Below, piece after piece: positions 25,043-32,322 of a DNA stretch of 32,322 bases. Below the pieces are notes generated by a model. That model had not been told where the DNA came from. It did no database searches and saw only the letters and a program-made list of their open reading frames with translations. Location of the stretch: contig JAEZCS010000006.1 in the NCBI GenBank assembly GCA_023433445.1, forward strand, positions 1 through 32,322, in the 5' to 3' direction. Source of the DNA: Pseudomonadota bacterium (lineage in GTDB: Bacteria > Pseudomonadota > Alphaproteobacteria > Sphingomonadales > Sphingomonadaceae). A program made the translations under genes and the position numbers. Position 1 is the stretch's first letter. The number at the start of each line of letters is the position of its first letter.

Positions 25043-26915
25043 TCAGCCCAAAGCCTTCGCCATGACCCGCCCAAGCCGTTCGGCAAAGGCGCGCGGATCG
25101 GTGGGCAGTTCGCCATCGGCAATCCGCGCTTCGTCCAGCAGAAGCCAAGCCGCATCCTCTCGCAGGCTGCCTTCGTCCTGAAGGCTGCTTAGCCTGATGA
25201 TCAGGCTATGACGGGAGTTGAGCTCCAGCACCGGCACCGGCGCCGCGTCCGGCAGCGGCCAGCAGCTTTTCCAGTTGCCGGTCCATGCCATGCTCGGCCG
25301 CGACGAGGCAGACGGGGCTTTCGGTCAACCGTTCGGACACGCGTACGTCGGAAACTTGGTCCTTGAGCAGCTCCTTGGCGAAGTCGATGAAGCTGCTGAC
25401 TTCCTCTGAGGCCGCGGGCGGCGCCGCTTCGCCCTCGGGCAGAGGGATGAGGCTGAGGTCGGCAAGACCCTGCGTCACCGACTTGAACGGCTTGCCATCA
25501 TAATCGACGCCTGCAGTGACCCAGAAGCTGTCGACCTGATCGGTCAGCAGCAGCACCTCGATACCGCGTGCGCGAAAACCTTCCAGCTGGGGCGATGAAA
25601 GCAGCCGGTCGAGATCGGAACCGGTGGCGTAGTAAATCGCCGTCTGGTTCTCCTTCATGCCCTCGGCATAGTCTTTCAGCGAGCGCCAGCTCTCGTTCGA
25701 GGCGGTGGACTTGAAGCGAGCGAGGCCGAGCAGTTGCTCGCGGCGAGCGAAGTCCTCGTACAACCCCTCTTTCAGCACCGCCCCAAAATTGTCCCAGAAT
25801 TTGATATAGCCTTCCCCGTCCTTGGCGGAGAGCTTTTCCAATTCGGAAAGGACGCGGTTGCTGACGCCCTTCTGGATCGCGGCCAGGACTGGGCTCTGTT
25901 GGATCATCTCGCGCGACACGTTGAGCGGCAGATCGCTGGAGTCCACCAGGCCGCGCACGAAGCGCAGATAGCGGGGCAATATCTCCGCCTCGTCCGTGAT
26001 GAAGACGCGGCGGACATAGAGCTTCATGCGGCCCGTGCGGTCGGGATCGAACAGGTCGAAGGGCTTCATCTCGGGAATGAAAGCCAGCACCGAATATTCG
26101 TGCAGCCCCTCGGCACGATAGTGCAGCGTCAGCGCGGGTTGATCGAACTGACCCGCGACGCTGCGGTAGAAGTCGGTATATTCTTCCGCACTGATCTCGC
26201 TCTTGGGCTTGGTCCACAGCGCCGCGCCATCCGCAATCTGCTCGGCCTCGGCATCCGGCTTTTCCTTGAGGAAGATCGGCACCGGCACATGGCCGGACTG
26301 GTCCTTGATGATCTGCTGAACACGATAGCGTTCCGTGTAGGACGCCGCATCGTCCTTCAGGTGCAACAGGACGCGCGTGCCATGGTCGGGCGCTTCTGCT
26401 GCTTCGGCGGGCTGAACGGTATAGGTGCCAAGGCCGTCGGACGACCAGCGTGCCGCCTCCCCCGCGCCCGCGCGGCGGGACAGGACATCGACGCGATCAG
26501 CGACCATGAAGGCGGAATAGAAGCCGACGCCGAACTGGCCGATCAGCTGTGTGCCTTCCGCGTCCTTGGCGCTGGCGACGCGTTCCATGAACGCCTTCGT
26601 CCCCGAACGCGCGATCGTCCCGAGCGCCTCGACAAGCTCAGCTTCGTTCATGCCGATGCCATTATCTTCGATAGTGATCTGGCGCGCATCGGGATCGAGC
26701 GTCACTGTCACGCGAGGGCCATCGCCAGCCGCGAGCGCGGGATCGCTCAAGCTTTCATAGCGCAGCTTCTCACAGGCGTCGGCGGCGTTGGAGATGAGCT
26801 CCCGCAGGAACACATCCTTGTCCGAATAGACCGAGTGCACCATCAGGTGCAGCAATTTGGCTACGTCAGCCTCGAAGGAACGGGTTTCAGGAGCAACGTC
26901 GGTCGAGTTCGTCAT
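25043..26915 (-). pseudogene. htpG: htpG (bacterial Hsp90) interrupted by a +1 frameshift
   Basis: HtpG is the bacterial Hsp90 chaperone, an ATP-dependent dimer. The first frame (26915 to a stop at 25206) has the GHKL ATPase domain: LRELISNAADACEKLRYES, EDNGIGM, and QFGVGFYSAFMV. The middle domain follows. Near 25230-25260 reading slips: the remaining family-like C-terminus (PVLELNSRHSLIIRLSSLQ ... AERLGRVMAKALG, ending at 25043) continues in the +1 frame. The total span is 1873 nt, one base more than 624 codons, close to E. coli HtpG's 624 residues. So a single extra base in the GC-rich GGCGCCGGTGCCGGTGC-like tract removes the C-terminal dimerisation end. It may be a true mutation or a sequencing error. 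Confidence 0.9.
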
Positions 26916-27064
26916 GGCGTTTCTTTCATGCCCTTCAGTGAATTTTGGCCGCCGGACAGATGGCGCGGCATGGCACGCCTTTCAAGCTTGAGAAGAATGA
27001 GGGTGGAAGATGGATCACGATTGGCGGTTCAGCGCTTTCACCCTCAATCATCAAGGAGGCGCGC

Positions 27065-27574
27065 GTGCAGGTCGAAACCTATTTGCTGGCGGAACATGAT
27101 TGGGTGCCGAACAATGGCCGCCTTCCGGTCATCCTCTACCGGCGCGCCTTGGCCCATGCGTCGTGCGAAGAGACAGCGCGCGCCTTTGAAGAGGCGTTTG
27201 CCCGGCATGGCTGGCCCGCGCAGTGGCGGGACGGCATCTATGACTATCATCATTATCATTCGACCGCGCATGAGGTGCTGGGCATCGCGGCGGGATCCGC
27301 GCTGCTGATGATTGGCGGTCCTAATGGACGTGAGATCGAAGTCAGCGCTGGCGACGCCCTGTTGCTGCCTACCGGCACGGGTCATTGCGCGCTGAAGAAC
27401 AGCGAGGATTTCCTGGTGGTGGGCGGTTACCCTGAGGGGCAGCACTGGGACATCTGCCGAGAGGCGCCTGATGCCGAGGCGCAAGATCGCATGGCTACCC
27501 TCCCCTTCCCTGCCTCCGATCCGCTGGAGGGTATGGGCGGAACGCTCAACGGCCATTGGAAGGCTGTGTTGTAG
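27065..27574 (+). CDS. YjlB-like cupin protein
   Basis: The 169-residue protein is a single-domain cupin resembling the YjlB family. The N-terminal phrase is VETYLLAEHDWVPNN. Motif 1 reads YDYHHYHSTAHEVLGI with several His and a Glu as possible metal ligands; motif 2 holds LPTGTGHCAL with another His. A start at the GTG at 27065 is chosen because AAGGAGG lies directly upstream and the family begins here; a longer open frame starts at 26945. The role is unknown; cupins can be isomerases, dioxygenases or storage proteins. It sits between htpG and the TpsB-type gene. Confidence 0.8.
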   Translation: MQVETYLLAEHDWVPNNGRLPVILYRRALAHASCEETARAFEEAFARHGWPAQWRDGIYDYHHYHSTAHEVLGIAAGSALLMIGGPNGREIEVSAGDALLLPTGTGHCALKNSEDFLVVGGYPEGQHWDICREAPDAEAQDRMATLPFPASDPLEGMGGTLNGHWKAVL

Positions 27575-27579
27575 CGCGG

Positions 27580-29181
27580 CTAACGCCGAAGCTTCACATG
27601 CCAGCCGATATTGAATCTCCAGCCGCGATCGCCGCCCGGAAAGGCCTGGTCGATTACCCGCGCGCCTTCCAGATTGAGCGAAGCATGGGGGTTGTAGACG
27701 ATCCGCACGCCGCCGCCCGCCGAAGCAAGGTCGTATTTGGCGGCGGGCAAGGTCGCGCGTTCCAGAATGCGGATTTTCGCTCCGTCGATAAAGCCGTAAA
27801 CCTCGCTGTCCTTGAGCTTCGCGGCGATATCGGGACGCCAAGCCAGTTCCAACGATCCTGCCGCGCCGCGGTCGCCGCTCAGCACCGCTGTCTCGAAGGC
27901 GCGCCCAAATTCGGGGCCACCGATCGCGAAGCGCTCATTCCCTGAAAGCCGGTCCGCGCTGTATTGCCCGGATAGGCGAAGCCGTCCGACAAAGCGTTTA
28001 CCCAGCATCCGGTCATAGCCGAGACGGGCAGTTACCTTGGTGAAAACGGGATCAGTAAAGCCCGGCGTCCCGCGAGCGTCCAGAATATCAAGCCCGCGCC
28101 CGAGGTTCAGGGACGCGCTGAAGACGCTTTTTTCAGCGATTGCCGAGTAGCCGACCGCTGCGCGGGCCGCACGGATGTGGTCTGATGACAGCACGGCGCC
28201 GAGCAAAGCGGCATCGCTGTTTAACCCATCCAAGCCTGCGCTGACGGTGAGATTGCGTTTATAGCCGCGAATGATCGGGTAGCTGAGTGAAGCTCCGAGC
28301 GTCCAGGCTTCGCCCGTGACCGGGAAATCCCTGAGCTTCGTGTCGAGATGCGAGGCAGCAACGCCGAACGTCAAGCCATCCGACCCGATGGGCGTTTGAT
28401 GGCTGAGCCCCGCATAGCGGTAGCGATTGAGATCGGTTGCGGCGAGCAAGGTGATGTCGGTGCGGTCGCCATCCCGCAGCAGGCTGTAAAGCTGGCCTGT
28501 CGCGCGGAGTTGGCCGGTGCCGAGGCCTGCCTGGGTACGATTGTCGATGCCGAAGCTGAAATTGCTATATTTGCGCTCCGGCGTGACCGACAGTTGAACG
28601 GCGCCGGCTTCCTTGCCCCTGTTGAGGCCTACATCGACCTTTGCGCCGGGGATATCACGCATGAGCGATAGATAGCGCTCCAACGAGCGGCGGCTCAGCG
28701 GCTTTTCCTTGCGCAGGCGGTTCGCATAAGCCTGGATGAGCGGACTGGCGCCTTTGGGATAGGTGATGTCTTCGACAAAGCCTTCCGCCAGCAACAGCTT
28801 CACTCGGCCGCTGGACAAATCCTGCTGGGGGATGGCGACAGTGTAAAGCGCAACGCCGCTCTTGCCATAGGCTTTCGATACCGCTTGCGCGAGCGCCTTG
28901 AGATTGTCCCCTGACGCTGGTTTGCCGAGGAAGGCCTCGGCCGCTCTGGCGACACGTTCAGGAGCGTCAACGCCAACGAAATCGATCGCCTGGATGATTG
29001 TGCTGTCGTCGCCCGCCTGCACGGCTATGCGGCCAGATGTGGGCGGCGGCGCCTGTTGGCTCTTCTGGTCGTCAGTTCGGGGTTGCGTCGCCTGTTCGAT
29101 AAGCGGGGGAGCAAGCAAGGTCGGAGAGGTCTGGGCAGCCAGCAGCCAGGGCGCCGCAGCCGAGATGAGCGCAGCCATCAT
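27580..29181 (-). CDS. ShlB/FhaC/HecB-family outer-membrane transporter (TpsB-like)
   Basis: The 533-residue protein has an N-terminal signal (MMAALISAAAPWLLAAQ), a Gln/Pro-rich linker, and a POTRA-type domain at about 65-210 (IDFVGVDAPERVARAAEAFLGK, GFVEDITYPKG). A 16-strand-type barrel follows with alternating aromatic strands and the L6-like motif GNERFAIGGPEFGRAFE. It ends WRFNIGWHVKLRR. TpsB proteins export a large TpsA partner through this pore, using POTRA to bind the TPS domain. No TpsA with a TPS domain is nearby; the upstream gene codes a Gly-rich lipoprotein. A 26-nt hairpin lies between the two, and transcription probably starts at the c-di-GMP riboswitch upstream. Confidence 0.88.
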   Translation of the reverse strand: MMAALISAAAPWLLAAQTSPTLLAPPLIEQATQPRTDDQKSQQAPPPTSGRIAVQAGDDSTIIQAIDFVGVDAPERVARAAEAFLGKPASGDNLKALAQAVSKAYGKSGVALYTVAIPQQDLSSGRVKLLLAEGFVEDITYPKGASPLIQAYANRLRKEKPLSRRSLERYLSLMRDIPGAKVDVGLNRGKEAGAVQLSVTPERKYSNFSFGIDNRTQAGLGTGQLRATGQLYSLLRDGDRTDITLLAATDLNRYRYAGLSHQTPIGSDGLTFGVAASHLDTKLRDFPVTGEAWTLGASLSYPIIRGYKRNLTVSAGLDGLNSDAALLGAVLSSDHIRAARAAVGYSAIAEKSVFSASLNLGRGLDILDARGTPGFTDPVFTKVTARLGYDRMLGKRFVGRLRLSGQYSADRLSGNERFAIGGPEFGRAFETAVLSGDRGAAGSLELAWRPDIAAKLKDSEVYGFIDGAKIRILERATLPAAKYDLASAGGGVRIVYNPHASLNLEGARVIDQAFPGGDRGWRFNIGWHVKLRR

Positions 29182-29208
29182 GGAGGAATGTCCTGGGAAG
29201 AAGGGTCC

Positions 29209-29234
29209 GGAGGCACGATCAGTATCGCGCCTCC
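29209..29234 (-). promoter_or_regulatory. Intercistronic hairpin between lipoprotein and TpsB genes
   Basis: GGAGGC, a mismatch, CGAT, loop CAGT, ATCG, a mismatch, GCCTCC form a long stem starting about 10 nt after the lipoprotein stop. No T-run follows on the minus strand, so it is more likely an RNA stability or partial-termination element than a full terminator. Confidence 0.45.
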
Positions 29235-29244
29235 GAAAGGAAGC

Positions 29245-30381
29245 TCAGGGCCGCGTGAGGTTGAGCCCGCCTGTAAGGCTGTTGAGCGTGCCGGACACTG
29301 TTCCCGTCACTGGCGCGAGCAGGCCACCTGGAGAGGTCGTCGCGCCTGCTCCAGCGGTCGTCCCGCCAGCGCTGGCCCCTGCCGCTACACCAATCGGCGC
29401 GAGTGCCTCTCCCGCCACCTGTTGCACGCCGGAGGTCAGGCCTGATGTGGTGGAGGTCACGCCGTTCACCACCGAAGTCACTGGCGCGAGCAGCCCGCTG
29501 GTGGCGCCTGTGCCCGCTGTGGGCAATCCGCCGGGCAGCACATTGGCTTCGATCGCGGCGGGGCTTCCATTGCCCAGCAACTGATTGCCGCCGAGCGCGA
29601 CGTTCAGCAGGTTCGACGCGATGCCTCCTGTGGGCGAAGTGATGTTGGTGACCCGGACGTCGGCAATGCCGTTAACGTCGGCAAGCACAGTGTTAGCCGT
29701 GTTCAGAACACCCACCGTTGCTACCGTACCAGCAGGCTGCGTACTGCCAAGCAACCCGACACCAATCGCGCCTGTCGTGCCGTTCAGCCCTTCTATGACC
29801 GTTCGACCGCCAACGTCGATGCTGACCAGATCGCCGACGACGCCCTGTGCGCCTTGCAGCAATAGGGTCCGGCCCTCGCCCGCATCCACGAGCACCGTGC
29901 CCGTATCGGTGAGAACGCGGGTGATCGTGCCGGTCACCGGTTGCAGCAGAGGTAATGCGGTCGCCACCGGGGTGGTCACGCTGCCCTGCCCGTCCGATAC
30001 GCCGAGCACAGCGTTGCCAGCAGTCACGAGGGCGGGTGAAAGTTGACCTAGAACAGCGTTAGTGGTGCCGTCAGTGCCTGTTCCGCCAGATCCGTTCCCG
30101 CCGCCAGAACCTGATCCACCAGTTCCACCGCCAGTGCCCGTACCGCCACCTGTTCCGGACCCGTTGTCGGTTCCGGTGCCTGATCCCCCGCCAGTGCCCC
30201 CGCCGCCACTGCTCGACCCACCGCCGGAGCCTGATCCAGGGTTGCTCGCCCCGACGGTGGCAATGCGGGTGCCGCCGCTGCTCTCACAGGCGCTTAGAAC
30301 CAGCATGAGTGCGGAACATGCGGTAAGGGTTGCAAATGCGCTTCGGCGCGCCGTTCGATCGCTGGGTAGTCCGTGTGCCAC
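29245..30381 (-). CDS. Gly/Ser/Thr-rich lipoprotein (collagen-like or low-complexity), hypothetical
   Basis: The 378-residue protein starts with a GTG at 30381 behind AGGAGAAGG; a longer frame reaches 30453. A lipoprotein signal contains the lipobox LVLSAC. After it comes a low-complexity segment of Gly, Ser and Thr, about 80 residues (GSGSGGGSSSGGGGTGGG-type). The C-terminal part is Gly/Val/Thr-rich with repeated hydrophobic units (GLLAPVTSVVNGVTSTTSGL, GGLLAPVTGTVSGTLNSLTG), which may form a beta-rich or fibrous surface structure. It lacks a TPS domain or known adhesin motif. It is upstream of the TpsB-like gene in one probable operon behind a c-di-GMP riboswitch, so it may be an extracellular matrix or cell-surface factor. 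Confidence 0.8.
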   Translation of the reverse strand: MAHGLPSDRTARRSAFATLTACSALMLVLSACESSGGTRIATVGASNPGSGSGGGSSSGGGGTGGGSGTGTDNGSGTGGGTGTGGGTGGSGSGGGNGSGGTGTDGTTNAVLGQLSPALVTAGNAVLGVSDGQGSVTTPVATALPLLQPVTGTITRVLTDTGTVLVDAGEGRTLLLQGAQGVVGDLVSIDVGGRTVIEGLNGTTGAIGVGLLGSTQPAGTVATVGVLNTANTVLADVNGIADVRVTNITSPTGGIASNLLNVALGGNQLLGNGSPAAIEANVLPGGLPTAGTGATSGLLAPVTSVVNGVTSTTSGLTSGVQQVAGEALAPIGVAAGASAGGTTAGAGATTSPGGLLAPVTGTVSGTLNSLTGGLNLTRP

Positions 30382-30525
30382 AAACCTTCTCCTGTCTGAT
30401 CCAGCATTGCTTGCGGACGCAGACGAGGCCACGCGAACGGGTCGAATAGGCAATAGGCGTGCAGATGCGCTGCCCTGTTATCTATGGGTGACGACGGACT
30501 TGCACTGAAACCCTGAACCTTAAGC

Positions 30526-30606
30526 TCCTTCGGCAGCCCCGCTACCTTGCAATCAAGGCCGGAAACTTTGCGTCCCGATGTCACCATCGGTTTGCCTTTG
30601 TCGGGA
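30526..30606 (-). ncRNA. Class I cyclic di-GMP riboswitch (GEMM-I)
   Basis: On the minus strand the conserved core appears in order: GGCAAACC at about 30596-30589; a stem CCGATG/CATCGG capped by a GTGA tetraloop (GNRA); GGACGCAAAG; CCGGCC; a short stem CTTG-ATTG-CAAG; GGTAGCGGGG; and CTGCCGAAGG. These match the c-di-GMP-I aptamer consensus (GGCAAACC, GGACGCAAAG, GCCUCCGGCC and GGUAGCGGGG) with compact P3. It lies about 145 nt upstream of the lipoprotein start, so binding of c-di-GMP should control the lipoprotein/TpsB operon. No clear terminator or anti-terminator hairpin is seen in the expression platform, so the direction of control is unknown. Confidence 0.93.
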
Positions 30607-30622
30607 TCGATCCTTCAGCCCT

Positions 30623-30647
30623 AACGCCGGATTCGCGATTTGGTTCT
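30623..30647 (-). promoter_or_regulatory. Candidate EcfG-type promoter for the riboswitch transcript
   Basis: AGAAC, 16 bp, then CGTT on the minus strand differs from the EcfG consensus by one base. It ends about 17 nt upstream of the riboswitch 5' edge, the correct place for a transcript start. The match is imperfect but the spacing is convincing. Confidence 0.45.
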
Positions 30648-30784
30648 ATCGACGCGCCAATAATTTTCGCTTTTATGGTTACATTTCATGATGATGGGAT
30701 TTCAGAGCGCGGTTCGTAATTCGCAGCCTCCTCTAAACCATCAACGAGCCTCATCGTCGCCAGCTATTTTGCCAAAGAAAGCAC

Positions 30785-30813
30785 ATACAACCAACATAGT
30801 TGTTTAGTTGTAT
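30785..30813. promoter_or_regulatory. Nested palindrome, probable operator of the HTH gene
   Basis: Arms ATACAAC (30785-30791) and GTTGTAT (30807-30813) surround an inner dyad CAAC-ATA-GTTG. The element lies 24 bp before the HTH gene start, a natural site for self-repression. Confidence 0.55.
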
Positions 30814-30837
30814 CTCATTGCTTGATAATGCCCAGGA

Positions 30838-31773
30838 ATGCTGGATTTTTCGACATCTGCAGAACAGGCATTTTTGTTGCTCGGTAGGCTCGATGGGCGG
30901 CTTGTCAACAGCCCTGCCACGGACATCTGGCTCGCTCGTGCACGGCTGAAGGGCGCTGCGGCGCTTGCCAGCGTTGCGTCAGTGCCGATCACGGTGAAGG
31001 AGTTGCAGGATTGGATTTGCGGGCGAACCCTTCCCCCGCGGCATAGTGAGGGGTTGAATGACCCGCTGTCGATCGCGGCGCTGCTCCATTTCGCGCTTTC
31101 GGCCAGCGATAGCCAACGCGATCCCATAGCTCGCGCGACCCTCAACATATCACGCCAGCTTCTGGACGATCGAAACGAAGCGGAAATATGGGCCCCGGGT
31201 GATTTGGTGCGTTTTGGCCCTGCCTGGCGGACGGTTCAGACGCTGGTGGAGGCGCCCTACCCTGCTTCGGATATCAAGGTGGTGGCAGAACGGCTCATTG
31301 CGGCAAGGGAAGGCCTCGCAGCTCCTGTAAGTGGCGGGCAGCTACTGACGACCGCAGATGGTCGGAAATTGCAGATCGATCCGCGCCAGCCAGATCTTGC
31401 ATGGGTAGTTACGGCGCATGTTCCGGCGGCTCTTGAAGCATCGGGACTAACTTTGAGGCGGCTGCCTTCTTTCGTCGATCTTCCGCGGTTCCCAGCCATG
31501 GAGGTTCCGATATTGGCAGGTCAATTGGTTGGCATGATTCATCGCCAGGCGTTGCAGGGATTGGCAGAGTTGGATCGGCTTGAGGGAAGGTTGAAAAAAT
31601 TGCCCGAGGAGCTGCCCGTGACGAAGCGGAGCAAAGCGCCTCTGCTGATGCGGCTGGAGCTGGCCTATCCCGGATTGAGCAAGACAGCGGTCGCTCGGCT
31701 GCTCGGTATATCCCACCAGGGTGCGACCAAGCTGGTCATGCAACTTGCTTCATCCCTTTCTTCCAAAAACTAG
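30838..31773 (+). CDS. Helix-turn-helix protein next to the replication origin
   Basis: The 311-residue protein ends with an HTH (GLSKTAVARLLGISHQGATKLVMQLA). The long N-terminal region (residues 1-260) is helical and resembles, in layout only, DUF1612/RHE_PE00001-type proteins, which also join a helical body to a C-terminal HTH. No enzymatic motif is seen. An AGGA lies close to the ATG. It precedes the iteron region and is convergent with the repA-like gene, so a role in plasmid control, partition or regulation is possible but not shown. The palindrome upstream suggests self-regulation. Confidence 0.8.
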   Translation: MLDFSTSAEQAFLLLGRLDGRLVNSPATDIWLARARLKGAAALASVASVPITVKELQDWICGRTLPPRHSEGLNDPLSIAALLHFALSASDSQRDPIARATLNISRQLLDDRNEAEIWAPGDLVRFGPAWRTVQTLVEAPYPASDIKVVAERLIAAREGLAAPVSGGQLLTTADGRKLQIDPRQPDLAWVVTAHVPAALEASGLTLRRLPSFVDLPRFPAMEVPILAGQLVGMIHRQALQGLAELDRLEGRLKKLPEELPVTKRSKAPLLMRLELAYPGLSKTAVARLLGISHQGATKLVMQLASSLSSKN

Positions 31774-31876
31774 AATGTCTCCCGCTGGTTATAGGGTTTA
31801 TATTGAAGTTAAGGAGTTACGAGCGGCCGGCATTGGCGGGAATCGTTGAAAAGGCGCGAGTCGGTCGAATATGCTC

Positions 31877-31980
31877 GTTCCTGAAAGATCGGCTATAGGT
31901 TCCCGGAGTGTCGAGCAACGCGTTCCCGAAGTGTCGGGCTATTGTTCCTGAAGGACCGTTTGGCGTTCCTGGAATGTCGA
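31877..31980 (+). repeat. Five direct iterons, consensus GTTCCYGRARTGTCGR
   Basis: Copies start at 31877, 31899, 31922, 31944 and 31965, spaced 22, 23, 22 and 21 bp, about two helical turns. Copies 1 and 4 are diverged (GTTCCTGAAAGATCG, GTTCCTGAAGGACCG); copy 3 (GTTCCCGAAGTGTCGG) fits the consensus. Regular spacing places initiator molecules on one DNA face. Confidence 0.88.
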
Positions 31981-32121
31981 AGGCAGCTCTATCAAAGGGC
32001 GCTCGCATTGATGATTGAATCAGTTGCGCAGGATGGCCGTAAAATGTCGTTCAAAAGCTGTGGATGAAATGCCGCGCAGATGGCGTCTCCCTGTTATCGG
32101 CCACCGACGCGCGGAGTGGTA

Positions 32122-32137
32122 CCGACACTTCGGGAAC
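32122..32137 (-). repeat. Inverted iteron copy
   Basis: CCGACACTTCGGGAAC is the exact reverse complement of the third iteron (GTTCCCGAAGTGTCGG). It lies 54 bp from the repA-like stop and faces the array, and may serve as an initiator binding site for handcuffing or as an origin boundary. Confidence 0.8.
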
Positions 32138-32191
32138 GGGTTGACCTTTAAATTCCATGATATCGTTGCCCCCGCCATCGGAAGCGGCCGG

Positions 32192-32322
32192 TCAGAGGCT
32201 GTGACGGTTCTTTTCGTGGAACCGACGCACGAAGCCGATGAAGGCTTTCTGATAATTCACCGGGGTTCGGGCAGGATCAGCGTCAAGCCAGTTACGGAAA
32301 TCCTGATGCAACGACTGATAAT
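32192..32322 (-). CDS. Probable replication initiator (RepA-like), C-terminal fragment
   Basis: Forty-two residues up to a TGA at 32194-32192 are readable; the gene runs off the window. The visible end (YQSLHQDFRNWLDAD ... GFVRRFHEKNRHSL) is basic and helical, as is usual for plasmid replication initiators, and the position beside iterons supports the call. The family cannot be settled from this fragment alone. Confidence 0.55.
   Translation of the reverse strand, partial: YQSLHQDFRNWLDADPARTPVNYQKAFIGFVRRFHEKNRHSL

Larger units (their letters stand above)
31774..32191. other. Probable iteron-type replication origin region
   Basis: The 418-bp noncoding stretch between the HTH gene and the repA-like gene contains five direct iterons (31877-31980), an inverted iteron at 32122-32137 and a DnaA-box-like TGTGGATGA at 32059-32067 (one mismatch to TGTGGATAA). 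A moderately AT-rich stretch lies at 31785-31820. These are the parts of an iteron-controlled oriV. Confidence 0.75.

Noticed and set aside
25200..25300. Programmed +1 frameshift in htpG
   Set aside because: No known slippery sequence, stop-codon pause or stimulatory element is seen, and HtpG is not known to use one; an indel is simpler.
26945..27064. Upstream extension of the cupin frame
   Set aside because: AAGGAGG directly precedes the GTG at 27065 and the family begins there; the first 40 codons look noncoding.
25734..27308. 524-codon plus-strand open frame antisense to htpG
   Set aside because: It is the shadow of the GC-rich htpG gene; the minus-strand frame has clear Hsp90 motifs and this one has none.
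30080..30250. Short GC-rich repeats (CCACCG-type) that resemble an array
   Set aside because: They are degenerate codon repeats of Gly/Ser/Thr inside a coding sequence; there are no uniform repeats with unique spacers, so no CRISPR.
30382..30453. Longer lipoprotein start at 30453
   Set aside because: The GTG at 30381 has a strong AGGAGAAGG site and places the lipobox at a normal distance; the extension would put about 24 unlikely residues before the signal.
30062..30508. Pro-rich plus-strand frame, looking like a proline-repeat protein
   Set aside because: It is the complement of the Gly-rich tract of the lipoprotein gene and carries no independent start or domain support.

Overview
This GC-rich window reads as DNA from a sphingomonad-type alphaproteobacterium (Sphingobium/Novosphingobium/Sphingomonas-like). 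The basis is TonB-dependent receptors next to small catabolic clusters, a LOV histidine kinase, candidate EcfG-type (GGAAC-N16-CGTT) stress promoters, and the general style of the proteins. The right end carries five direct iterons at 21-23 bp spacing, a perfect inverted iteron, and the C-terminus of what is probably a RepA-like initiator. The window therefore probably lies on a plasmid or secondary chromosome, running up to its replication origin.

Layout. 1-2569: the end of a TonB-dependent receptor with a strong terminator, then a degraded ATPase-domain remnant coupled by an ATGA overlap to a LOV hybrid histidine kinase. 2603-12827: an accessory catabolic region with an Asp/Glu-racemase-like protein, an SDR dehydrogenase, a TonB-dependent receptor, a putative Fe(II)/2-oxoglutarate oxygenase-like protein, a VOC protein, an amidohydrolase, a zinc alcohol dehydrogenase and two TetR regulators. 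The first TetR gene faces a perfect 12-bp inverted repeat. The substrate cannot be read from sequence; uptake by the receptor, oxidation or reduction, and hydrolysis or decarboxylation are the likely steps. 12911-16458: a small lipoprotein, a GlxA-type AraC regulator, and a sterol-desaturase-family membrane enzyme followed by a secreted alpha/beta hydrolase. 16578-19323: YegD-like Hsp70, a YaiI/YqxD protein and a glutathione S-transferase.

19408-24469: a minus-strand stress/signalling block made of a membrane protein, a small anchored protein, a double-domain KaiC-like ATPase, a hybrid histidine kinase that overlaps it by 8 nt, and a small protein with two H-I-T motifs that may be 2H-phosphoesterase-like. 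A perfect EcfG-type promoter precedes the block and a one-mismatch version precedes the KaiC-like gene. 24606-27574: an NTF2-like protein, htpG interrupted by a +1 frameshift, and a YjlB-like cupin.

27580-30647: a Gly-rich lipoprotein and a TpsB/ShlB-family outer-membrane transporter, preceded by a clear class I cyclic di-GMP riboswitch and a near-EcfG promoter. This looks like a c-di-GMP-controlled surface or secretion system without a classical TpsA. 30785-32322: an HTH protein with a nested palindrome at its promoter, the iteron origin, and the partial repA-like gene.

No rRNA, tRNA, CRISPR array, insertion sequence or prophage was seen.
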